Assembly: GCA_038209365.1 (NCBI GenBank)
Contig: JBBQXS010000079.1
Coordinates: 1 to 15,012, forward strand
Origin: DASQHW01 sp038209365
GTDB taxonomy: Bacteria > Actinomycetota > Acidimicrobiia > IMCC26256 > PALSA-610
Direction of reading: 5' to 3'
DNA: 15,012 nt
Under the pieces are notes generated by a model, which saw only the letters and a program-made list of their open reading frames with translations, had not been told where the DNA came from and made no database searches. The position numbers and the translations under genes are program-made. How positions within the stretch are numbered: the first letter of the stretch is position 1; each line of letters begins with the position of its first letter. Below are positions 7,436-13,858 of the stretch, one piece after another.

Positions 7436-8269
7436 TCAGCTGATGTTCGAGTTCGAGGCGTCCTGTGTCGCGGACACAGAGCCACCGTTGCTTTGCGTGA
7501 CCTTCACCGTGCTCGAGTTGCTGGCCGACGCGTCGCCGCTGCTTGCGGTCGCCGTCGACGAACCCGTGTTCGTGCCGGCATTCGTGTTCGTGGCCGAACC
7601 CCCGGCGTTGCCGGCGGTGTTGTCGCCCGTACCGCCGGCGGTGATGTTCCCGTCGTGGGCGGACGAGTCGGCGTTCTGGCCGCTTGCGTTGAAGCCGAGC
7701 ACGCCCGACCTGGCCGAGTTGAAGCCCGAATTCGCAATCGCCAGCTGGAACGTTCCCACCGACGACCCCTGGTTGACCGTGAGGTCCGCCGAGTTGGTGA
7801 GGCCGCCACCGCCACTGATGTTGGAGTTGTCAGCGGTCTGCGTCGCGTCGACACTGCCGTCGTTGCTCTGGCCGATTGTCGCGTCGGCCTTGTTGGTGGC
7901 CGACGCCTTTCCCGACGTCGCCGACGCCTCCGAGCTGAGGTCGTTCTTGCCGGCGTTGCCGTTGCTCGCCGTACCGCCTTCGTTACCGGCGGTGTTGTCT
8001 CCGGTACCGCCGGCGTTGTTGATGTTGCCATCGTGAGCGGTTCCGTCGGCGTTCTGGTCATTGAGGTTCGCACCGAGGACGAACGAGCTGGCGTCGTTGA
8101 ATCCGCTGTTCGTAATCGCCAACTGCAACGTCGCGACGTCACTCTGTTGGTCCACGGTCCCGTTGGCGGTGTTCGTGACCGCACTCGCCCCTGCACCCGT
8201 GGCCACCGCCACAGACGATGCCGCCGCGACCGTCACGAGGGTTGCCTTCCACTTGCCCGTTGCCTTCAC
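7436..8269 (-). CDS. Small secreted Asn/Gly/Ser/Ala-rich two-repeat protein
   Basis: A 277-aa protein with a clear signal peptide (1-30; KATGKWK n-region, ASA|VTN cleavage) and a mature part made of two repeats, residues 31-152 and 157-277, joined by GGGG. Each repeat holds a Q-x-A-x-x-N-S-G-F-N core, the segment AGGTGDNTAGN, a Ser/Ala/Thr-rich stretch and a final NSNIS; the protein stops exactly at the end of the second repeat. There is no cysteine in the mature part, no LPxTG motif, no second membrane segment and almost no aromatic residues. The GTG at 8269 has GGGAGGA 7 nt upstream. It shares its core motif with the LPxTG protein encoded next on the same strand. I do not recognise a named family; curli-like or beta-solenoid self-assembly is a hypothesis from composition and repeat spacing. 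Confidence 0.82.
   Translation of the reverse strand: MKATGKWKATLVTVAAASSVAVATGAGASAVTNTANGTVDQQSDVATLQLAITNSGFNDASSFVLGANLNDQNADGTAHDGNINNAGGTGDNTAGNEGGTASNGNAGKNDLSSEASATSGKASATNKADATIGQSNDGSVDATQTADNSNISGGGGLTNSADLTVNQGSSVGTFQLAIANSGFNSARSGVLGFNASGQNADSSAHDGNITAGGTGDNTAGNAGGSATNTNAGTNTGSSTATASSGDASASNSSTVKVTQSNGGSVSATQDASNSNIS
7439..7801 (-). repeat. Second repeat of the small secreted protein
   Basis: It encodes residues 157-277 (121 aa), starting LTNSAD and ending NSNIS. It aligns with the first repeat end to end with a single one-residue gap in the HDGNI...AGGTGD segment. Confidence 0.8.
7814..8179 (-). repeat. First repeat of the small secreted protein
   Basis: It encodes residues 31-152 (122 aa), starting directly at the predicted signal-peptidase site with VTNTAN and ending NSNIS. 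It is followed by a GGGG linker into the second repeat. Confidence 0.8.
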
Positions 8270-8511
8270 CGAGGCATCCTCCCTGTCTGCGTGCACAATT
8301 AACCGACCGCAAGGCGCTCGGCGCGCCCCATAAAGGAGCGCAGAGAGACCCAAACACCTCCCAGCTGCGAACGGAAGTACAAAGGGGAGCCAGCATCGCG
8401 ACGGTTGTCCTACACGGGTGCATCGGTTCGGGCGGGATTCGCGCCCGTGCGCGCGCGTACCGGAACATCTAAGGTGCTGCTGTTTCGTTCGAGGGCGATG
8501 GGAGTGGGGAC
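8270..8511. promoter_or_regulatory. Divergent intergenic region of surface protein and regulator genes
   Basis: This 242-nt region must hold the promoters of both divergent genes. GGGAGGA (minus strand, 8277-8283) is the ribosome site of the secreted protein. On the plus strand TAAGGT (8470-8475) is a good -10 candidate, giving a leader of about 30 nt with GGAG at 8501-8504, 7 nt before the ATG. An inverted repeat CGGGCG (8429-8434) / CGCCCG (8442-8447) lies 22 nt upstream of that -10 and could be an operator. No convincing -35 was found, and no clear minus-strand -10. I see no gene inside; a minus-strand frame across it is Arg/Cys-rich and looks spurious. Confidence 0.5.
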
Positions 8512-9267
8512 ATGGATCGTGTTCGCACGGTGGGCTCGGCGCGCGCCGTCCTCTTGGCGGTCTCCGAGCCGATACCGCTGGCGCAACTGTTCGCGACCGC
8601 TGGATTCGCGCCGATGATCGCGTTCGATTCCTCACAAATTGTCGAATTCGCCCGCACGACGGAAGTGATCGTCGCGGACGATTTCATCGATCCCGACGGG
8701 CGGATGTTGCAGCAGGCCGGCACGTTGCAGGACACGATTCGCGTGTTCGTCACCGAGCCTCACCGGCCCGCGCCGCCCGACGTCCACGCGATCGTTTCAG
8801 CCGATCTTCCACCAGACGAGGTGCTCTCACGTGCACTGACGTTGCTTGCCTTGCGCGGCGACCGGGGCGTGTCCGAGGTCCTCAGCTGGGGGCCGCTGCG
8901 CCTCGACCTCGCCCGCCGCGAGGCGCGCTGGCGGGGCGGCACGTGCTCGTTGACACAGACGCAGTTCGACATCCTCGTCGCGCTCGTACAGGCCGGTGGC
9001 GCGGTGGTGTCCAAGATCGAGCTGCAAAAGGCGATTTGGCCGAATGACCCGCCGGATGCCGGCGAGCGCCTCGTCGCGCACATCCGCCGTATCCGGAGCC
9101 GCATCGAGGAGCAGCCGTCGCGGCCGAAGTTCCTGCTGACGTCGCGCGGGATCGGCTTCTGCCTCGCGCAGCCGGACGAATCGCGCGAAGCGGAAAGTCG
9201 CACCGCGGAGCGGCGCCCGACGCACCTCCGAAGCGTGCAGGGCGACAGGGCCTCGGCGCCCGCCTAG
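8512..9267 (+). CDS. OmpR/PhoB-type winged-helix regulator with degenerate receiver
   Basis: A 251-aa DNA-binding protein. Residues about 123-219 form a Trans_reg_C winged helix: the strand-rich start SWGPLRLDLARREARW, LTQTQFDILVALVQAGG, the recognition-helix region ERLVAHIRRIRSRIEE, and the wing FLLTSRGIGFCL. Residues about 10-118 have receiver-like strand/helix alternation (AVLLAVSE, EVIVADD, IRVFVTEP, VHAIVSAD). They lack the paired acidic residues after strand 1 and the conserved Lys-Pro after strand 5; only Asp56/57 sits near the phospho-acceptor position. It is probably not a normal phosphorylated response regulator, and no histidine kinase is adjacent. The last ~30 residues are a charged tail. 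It diverges from the surface-protein genes and is the local candidate to regulate them; the ADH gene 10 nt downstream has its own promoter-like box. Confidence 0.85.
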   Translation: MDRVRTVGSARAVLLAVSEPIPLAQLFATAGFAPMIAFDSSQIVEFARTTEVIVADDFIDPDGRMLQQAGTLQDTIRVFVTEPHRPAPPDVHAIVSADLPPDEVLSRALTLLALRGDRGVSEVLSWGPLRLDLARREARWRGGTCSLTQTQFDILVALVQAGGAVVSKIELQKAIWPNDPPDAGERLVAHIRRIRSRIEEQPSRPKFLLTSRGIGFCLAQPDESREAESRTAERRPTHLRSVQGDRASAPA

Positions 9268-9270
9268 ATT
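9265..9270 (+). promoter_or_regulatory. Candidate leaderless -10 box before the alcohol dehydrogenase gene
   Basis: TAGATT fits TANNNT and ends 7 nt before the GTG at 9278. Its first three bases are the stop codon of the regulator gene. There is no Shine-Dalgarno before 9278, which fits leaderless initiation and marks the start of the catabolic gene run. Confidence 0.5.
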
Positions 9271-9277
9271 CCGCGCG

Positions 9278-10513
9278 GTGAAAGCGCTCCTCTACGGCGT
9301 TCGCCCGGACGCAGCTCCGGAACCTCCCGGTGAGAATTTCCTGCTGCACAATCTGGCGCATACGCCAATGAAGCTGGTCGAGCTCGACGAACCGACCTTT
9401 CCGCTGCCTGATTGGGTCGTCGTCCGACCGCGCCTGACCGGGATCTGCGGATCGGACGCGAAGCAGGTCTTCATGGACTGGGGCGAGGTGCGCACGCCCG
9501 ACAATCCCATGAAGGCGTTCTTCTCGTTGCCACAGGTGCTCGGCCACGAGGTTGTCGCCGATGTGGTCGCGCTCGGTCCCGAGTCCGTCGGCCTCGACGT
9601 CGGCGATCGCGTCGTCCTGAACCCGTGGCTGTCGTGCGCGCCGCGCGGTGTCTCGCCGGTCTGTCCCGCATGCGAACGGGGAGACTTCAGCTTGTGCTGG
9701 TCGTTCGATGTCGGCCCCATCGCGCCGGGCATTCACATCGGCACGGCGCGTGACGCCAACGGGGGTTACGCCGAGTTGATGCCCGCGCACGACTCGCAGC
9801 TGTTCAAAGTGCCGGACGCGGTGCCCGACGAATTGGCGGTGATTGCGGATCCGTTCACGGTGTCGCTGCACGCCGTCACCCGGCATCCCCCTACGCCGGG
9901 GGGCAAGGTGATGGTGTACGGCGCAGGCGCGCTCGGCACGTGTGCGGTCGCGGTGCTGCGCACGTTGTATCCCGACATCGAAGTGCTTGTCGTGGCGCGC
10001 TTCGAGGCGCAGGCGGCGCTGGCGCGCAAGCTCGGCGCCACCGTGATCGGGCACACGCCGGCTCTGCAGGTCATCGAGGAAGCGGCGGCGTGGTCGGGAG
10101 GCGTGCTGCGCGACAGCGACGGTCTCCCGATGGCGTTCCCCGGCGGGATCGACGTCGTCTACGACACGGTCGGCAAGCAGGAGACCTTCGAGGTCTCGAC
10201 GCGCGTGCTCAAGGCGCGCGGCACCTTGGTGAAAGCCGGCGTGCACGGTCCGACGTGGTGGGAGGACACGCCGCTGTACTTCAAGGAGATCTCGATGGTC
10301 GGATCGAACGCGTTCGGCTTCGAGGAGGTCGACGGCGTGCGTAAGCACGGCATCGCGCACTACCTCGACATGGTCGCCGACGGTCGTATCGATCTCGCGG
10401 GCATGCTCACCCACACGTTCCGGCTCGACGACTGGCGCGACGCGTTCGCCGCGCTCGCCACCCAGGACGAGAGCGGAGCCATCAAGGTGGCGTTCGACTT
10501 CCGGGCCGGCTGA
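9278..10513 (+). CDS. Zinc-dependent alcohol dehydrogenase (MDR superfamily)
   Basis: A 411-aa medium-chain dehydrogenase/reductase that should oxidise an alcohol or reduce a carbonyl with NAD(P). The catalytic zinc site is Cys57 (GICGSD), His90-Glu91 (GHEV) and an Asp191-Pro in place of the usual Glu-Pro. The structural zinc lobe is Cys120, Cys129, Cys132, Cys140, with an unusually long gap between the first two cysteines. The Rossmann fold has GAGALG (215-220). The protein is longer than the usual ~350 aa owing to extra segments at about 11-30 and 70-85 and around 278-290. It begins the plus-strand catabolic run and its stop overlaps the next gene's ATG (TGATG). The substrate is not deducible; the context suggests an intermediate on the way to a CoA thioester. 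Confidence 0.9.
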   Translation: MKALLYGVRPDAAPEPPGENFLLHNLAHTPMKLVELDEPTFPLPDWVVVRPRLTGICGSDAKQVFMDWGEVRTPDNPMKAFFSLPQVLGHEVVADVVALGPESVGLDVGDRVVLNPWLSCAPRGVSPVCPACERGDFSLCWSFDVGPIAPGIHIGTARDANGGYAELMPAHDSQLFKVPDAVPDELAVIADPFTVSLHAVTRHPPTPGGKVMVYGAGALGTCAVAVLRTLYPDIEVLVVARFEAQAALARKLGATVIGHTPALQVIEEAAAWSGGVLRDSDGLPMAFPGGIDVVYDTVGKQETFEVSTRVLKARGTLVKAGVHGPTWWEDTPLYFKEISMVGSNAFGFEEVDGVRKHGIAHYLDMVADGRIDLAGMLTHTFRLDDWRDAFAALATQDESGAIKVAFDFRAG

Positions 10514-11310
10514 TGGCCGAGGACGTCGTGCTCGTCGAGGCGGTCGAACGGGTCGCGACGATCACGCTCAACCGGCCCGGTCAGCGCAACGCGTTGAACC
10601 GTGCGGTGCGGCGGGCGTTGCCGGCCGCGATCACGCGTTGTGACGAGGACGACGGCGTCGACGTGATGATCCTGACCGGCGCCGATCCCGCGTTCTGCGC
10701 GGGTGTCGACCTCAAGGAGTTCGGCGCGGGTGAGGTCGAGCAAGGCGAAGGTTTCGCGGAGGTTGGTGATGGCCGCGGGCGTTTCCGTGGCGCGCTGCCG
10801 CCCCACACGAAACCGTTGATCGGCGCGATCAACGGCGTGGCCGTGACCGGCGGCTTCGAAGTCGCGCTGAACTGCGACTTCCTCGTCGCGTCCGAGCGCG
10901 CACGCTTCGCCGACACCCACGCGCGGGTTGGCGTCATGCCGGGCTGGGGGCTGACCGTCCTGCTCGCGCAGCGCATCGGTGTGGCACGTGCCAAGCAGAT
11001 GAGCGTCACGGGGAATTACATCGACGCGCAAACGGCCTACGAATGGGGGCTCGTCAACGAGGTGGTCCCGCACGACCAGCTGCTGGGGTACTGCCGCCGG
11101 CTCGCTGCCGACATCGTCTCGAACGATCAGCTCGGAGTGCGCCGGATGCTGCGCACGTACAACGAGGTGACCGGCGGAACCGTTGACGACGGGTGGGTGA
11201 TCGAGGCGCGGGTGAGCCGCGAGTGGGAGGGCCCGGGATTCGACCCGGCATCCATCGAAGCGCGACGCATGAAGGTCGTCGAGCGAGGACGCCGTCAGAT
11301 TCAGACTTGA
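10513..11310 (+). CDS. Enoyl-CoA hydratase/isomerase family protein
   Basis: A 265-aa crotonase-fold protein acting on acyl-CoA. The oxyanion-hole signature is CAGVDLKE (62-69), with a second loop GVAVTGGFEVALNCD. Glu116 matches the first catalytic glutamate (Glu144 of rat enoyl-CoA hydratase). The position of the second one (Glu164) is His136, in FADTHARVGVMPGWG. Many actinobacterial homologues annotated as hydratases share this FADTHARVG form, so hydration of a simple enoyl-CoA should not be assumed; isomerase, hydrolase or retro-Claisen activity is possible. It is translationally coupled to the alcohol dehydrogenase by a 1-nt overlap and is followed after 33 nt by the TetR gene. Confidence 0.9.
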   Translation: MAEDVVLVEAVERVATITLNRPGQRNALNRAVRRALPAAITRCDEDDGVDVMILTGADPAFCAGVDLKEFGAGEVEQGEGFAEVGDGRGRFRGALPPHTKPLIGAINGVAVTGGFEVALNCDFLVASERARFADTHARVGVMPGWGLTVLLAQRIGVARAKQMSVTGNYIDAQTAYEWGLVNEVVPHDQLLGYCRRLAADIVSNDQLGVRRMLRTYNEVTGGTVDDGWVIEARVSREWEGPGFDPASIEARRMKVVERGRRQIQT

Positions 11311-11335
11311 CGCCGCCCACTGAAAACGCCATTCT
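11307..11335 (+). promoter_or_regulatory. Candidate promoter of the TetR-ligase operon
   Basis: TTGACG (11307-11312) and CATTCT (11330-11335) are separated by 17 nt, a near-ideal -35/-10 arrangement. The ATG at 11344 follows 8 nt later, so the mRNA would be almost or fully leaderless. The -35 overlaps the stop codon of the hydratase gene. Confidence 0.45.
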
Positions 11336-11343
11336 CACTGGAG

Positions 11344-11919
11344 ATGGCGGCGCCGACCCAGACCAATGAGCGGCGGGCGCTGATCGATGCCGGGCTGACG
11401 GTGCTCCGCCGGCGAGGATCGGAGGGCTGCACGGTTGCCGACGTCCTCGCCGAAGCCGGGCTGTCGACACGCGCGTTCTACCGGCACTTTGCGTCCAAGG
11501 ACGAGCTCGTGCTCGCGATCTACGAACGCGACGCGCAGCCGACCCACGTGCGGCTGCGGGATCGGCTCGACGCGGCTGCGTCTCCGCGCGCCGCGCTCGA
11601 GGTATGGATCGACGAGACGCTCGCGCTCGGCTTCGATGCGCGGCGGGCGCGTCGCACGCAACCGCTCGCCAAAGAAGGTTTGCGGCTCCAAGCGGAGTTC
11701 CCGCGCGAGTTCGCGGCGATGGAGGCCGGTGTCATCGACCCGCTCGTCGCCGTGTTGCGTGCGTTTCCCCGCGCCGATCCAGAACGTGACGCCCGTTCGA
11801 TGCACGCGGTCGCGTGGGCGCTCGTCGAAGAGCGCTTCGCGGGCGGGACACTCACGCGTGAGGAAGCGAAAGCACATGTCTTGCGCTTCTGTCTCCCGGC
11901 GATCGGCGAGAAACCGTGA
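11344..11919 (+). CDS. TetR/AcrR family transcriptional regulator
   Basis: A 191-aa one-component repressor. Residues about 8-55 form the TetR helix-turn-helix: VADVLAEAGLSTRAFYRHFASKDEL, read here as helix 2 (31-38), the turn AGLS (38-41) and recognition helix with FYRHF (45-49). The remaining ~135 residues are an alpha-helical ligand-binding and dimerisation domain with no recognisable ligand signature. It sits inside the catabolic run, 33 nt after the hydratase gene, and overlaps the ligase start by GTGA. The likely role is repression of this operon, relieved by a pathway acyl-CoA or substrate; this is inferred from position. Confidence 0.9.
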   Translation: MAAPTQTNERRALIDAGLTVLRRRGSEGCTVADVLAEAGLSTRAFYRHFASKDELVLAIYERDAQPTHVRLRDRLDAAASPRAALEVWIDETLALGFDARRARRTQPLAKEGLRLQAEFPREFAAMEAGVIDPLVAVLRAFPRADPERDARSMHAVAWALVEERFAGGTLTREEAKAHVLRFCLPAIGEKP

Positions 11920-13220
11920 GCGCCGGTCTCCCGCCCGTCGACCAGCGTTTCTACGCGCCGGAGATCGAGGCGATGCCGCGTCCGGAGATCGAGGCGATGC
12001 AACTCGACCGCCTGCTGGCGATCCTTCCGCACGCGTACGAGAACGCCGCGCTCGTGCGCACGACATGGGACGACGCCGGAGTGCATCCCCGCGACATCCG
12101 CACGCTCGACGACTTCCGCGAGCGCGCGCCGTTCGTCGACAAGGACGCGGTACGTCGCTTCCGTGACGGTCGGGGTGATCCGTACGGCGGCCTGCTGTGC
12201 GTGCCGCCCTCGGCGTTGACCGGCGTGAGCTCGACGTCGGGCACCACCGGCGACCCGACGCTGGTTCCCGAGCAGTGGGGCGCGCGTGCAGGGCGGCCCT
12301 CGATCATCGCTCGCGACCTGTGGGGCTGGGGCGTGCGGCCCGGAGACTATGTCGCGCTCGTGCTGTTCACCTTCCGGGGTCCAACCTACGGCTTGTTCCA
12401 AGGCTCACTCGGGACGACGCCGATCCTCCTGGACTTCGATCCCGCCGAGATGGAGCGATTCTGCGAGCTGTCGCTCGAGTACCGGCCGACCGCGGTCTAC
12501 AACTTCGGCTCGATGCTGATCAACGCGGTGAAGGAGGCATGTGATCGCCGCGGCTTCGAACCGCGCGACGTCTTCGCTTCCTACAAGGGCGTGACCATCG
12601 CCGGAGAACCGTTGTCGCCGCGGGCGCGTGCCCTCGCCGAGAGTTGGGGCGTCGCGATGTTCGAGCACGGCAATGTCGGCGACGTGACCGGTTCGTTCGA
12701 GTGCGTGGAACATGACGGTCTCCACATCTGGGAGGACGACGTGTTCGTGGAAGGCGTCGACCATGACGGTGATCGGTGCGAGCTCGTCGCGACTTCGCTC
12801 ACCAACACGATTGCGCCGCTGATCCGCTACCGCTCCGACGACATCGTCCGACTGTGCACCGAGGCTTGCGCGTGCGGACGCACGCACACGCGCATGTGGT
12901 CTGTCGGTCGCAAGAGCGACGAGGTGATCGTCGACGGGAAATCGGTGCTTCCGGTCGAGGTATGGGACGCGGTCGAGAGCGTCGATGCTTGCGCGCTCGG
13001 TCTGTTCCAGGTCATCCGACCCGGCCGCACCGTCGACCGGCTCCGGTTGCGTGTCGGGTACGCCCCCGGCTGGGAGTCGCGGCTCGACGCCGTGCGAGAA
13101 GAGGTGGCCGCCGCGGTGTACGAACGGCTCGGTGTCGGGCCTGACGTCGAGCTCGTGCCCAACGCCGCACTGCTGCGGCTCGGGCCGCCCCACAAGATCC
13201 CGCGGGTCGCGCCGCGATGA
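11916..13220 (+). CDS. PaaK-like AMP-dependent acyl-CoA ligase
   Basis: A 434-aa adenylate-forming enzyme of the phenylacetate-CoA ligase (PaaK) branch of the ANL superfamily, which activates a carboxylate with ATP and joins it to CoA. The phosphate-binding loop is SSTSGTTGDPT (105-115). Other landmarks are YRSDD (305-309), a CTEACACGR cysteine cluster (Cys314, Cys318, Cys320) as in PaaK relatives, and GRKSDE (331-336). Lys427, in PPHKIPR near the C-terminus, is the likely adenylation lysine. The length is normal for PaaK (about 430 aa). The GTG at 11916 overlaps the TetR stop by 4 nt. An aromatic or cyclic carboxylate substrate is typical of the branch but cannot be proven here. Confidence 0.88.
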   Translation: MSAGLPPVDQRFYAPEIEAMPRPEIEAMQLDRLLAILPHAYENAALVRTTWDDAGVHPRDIRTLDDFRERAPFVDKDAVRRFRDGRGDPYGGLLCVPPSALTGVSSTSGTTGDPTLVPEQWGARAGRPSIIARDLWGWGVRPGDYVALVLFTFRGPTYGLFQGSLGTTPILLDFDPAEMERFCELSLEYRPTAVYNFGSMLINAVKEACDRRGFEPRDVFASYKGVTIAGEPLSPRARALAESWGVAMFEHGNVGDVTGSFECVEHDGLHIWEDDVFVEGVDHDGDRCELVATSLTNTIAPLIRYRSDDIVRLCTEACACGRTHTRMWSVGRKSDEVIVDGKSVLPVEVWDAVESVDACALGLFQVIRPGRTVDRLRLRVGYAPGWESRLDAVREEVAAAVYERLGVGPDVELVPNAALLRLGPPHKIPRVAPR

Positions 13221-13858
13221 ATGCGCGGGAGACGCTGTGGGGGATCGGCTCGTACGTCGACGCGTCCGGTCGCCGCGTGCCGTGGCGCATCACGCACGAG
13301 GAGATGGGTCGTGACATCGACGCGGCGACCAAGGCGCTCACCGAGCTCGACGTCGCCGGCAAGCGCGTGTTGTGGTGCTCGATGCTCTCGCAAGCGGGAC
13401 AGTTCTGGCCGTACATCTGCGGGTCGTACCTCGCCGGCGCACGCCTGTCGTGCGCGGACGCGACTGCCGGCGAGGCGGCGCGGGTCGGGATGTTCCTACG
13501 ACTGATGGAGTACGACGCGCTGTTCGGCGTGACCGACGCGATCCTCGACGGCTTCGACGAGATGGGGCGGCGCTACGACGAAGTCTTCGCGGACGTGCGC
13601 ACTGTCGGCGCGCTTCCGGGTGCATACGAGCGGCTGACGGACGCGGGGGTCGCGCCGACGAGGTTCGTGTTGTGCGGTCCGGCCGTGGCGATCGGGCGCG
13701 CTCCCGACCTCCCGGCGTTGGTGACGAGTGAGGAATGGGAGCTCGCCGCCGAGAACGGCCGTGTCTGTGTGAGCGCGCGCCGGACGCGCGGCCAGGAGTT
13801 CGTGCGCACTCCAACTGGGGTGTGCGGTGAGATCGTCGACGGAGGAGTGACGTGGTGA
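13217..13858 (+). CDS. Orphan protein resembling a truncated ANL N-domain
   Basis: A 213-aa protein with no assigned family that I recognise. Its first half follows the layout of the N-terminal part of acyl-CoA synthetases: an ITHEEM-type strand/helix (27-32), KALTELDVAGKRVLW, then FWPYICGSYLAGARL, which looks like the conserved helix ending in AGA before the substrate pocket. It ends before the region where SSGTTG would occur, and no ATP-binding motif, catalytic lysine or GRxxD is present. It cannot be an independent ligase. The ATG overlaps the ligase stop (ATGA) and its stop overlaps the amidohydrolase GTG, so it is made in step with both. A scaffold, partner subunit or regulatory half-domain of the ligase is the inference. 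Confidence 0.78.
   Translation: MNARETLWGIGSYVDASGRRVPWRITHEEMGRDIDAATKALTELDVAGKRVLWCSMLSQAGQFWPYICGSYLAGARLSCADATAGEAARVGMFLRLMEYDALFGVTDAILDGFDEMGRRYDEVFADVRTVGALPGAYERLTDAGVAPTRFVLCGPAVAIGRAPDLPALVTSEEWELAAENGRVCVSARRTRGQEFVRTPTGVCGEIVDGGVTW
13841..13845 (+). promoter_or_regulatory. Ribosome binding site of the amidohydrolase gene
   Basis: GGAGG lies 9 nt before the GTG at 13855 and 6 nt before another in-frame GTG at 13852. Both starts are acceptable; 13855 is preferred because it gives the GTGA stop/start overlap seen elsewhere in this operon. Confidence 0.5.

Noticed and set aside
7270..7440. Riboswitch (ydaO c-di-AMP, cobalamin or c-di-GMP) in the LPxTG gene leader
   Set aside because: Fragments such as GGGAAGC and GGGGGACG recall these classes, but the conserved cores do not line up in order. 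Only stems, not a class, can be claimed by eye.
7342..7485. Longer N-terminus of the LPxTG protein starting at 7485 or 7341
   Set aside because: It would overlap the end of the small secreted protein gene or place about 24 residues before the signal peptide; the GTG at 7269 has a proper ribosome site and gives a normal signal peptide.
5422..8179. CRISPR-like or DNA-level tandem repeat array
   Set aside because: The similarity is at protein level, units are long or irregular, and there are no short identical repeats with uniform spacers.
8882..10414. 510-codon open frame on the minus strand opposite the regulator and alcohol dehydrogenase
   Set aside because: It is antisense to genes with clear catalytic motifs, is Arg/His-rich and low in hydrophobic structure, and is expected in GC-rich DNA where stop codons are scarce in shadow frames.
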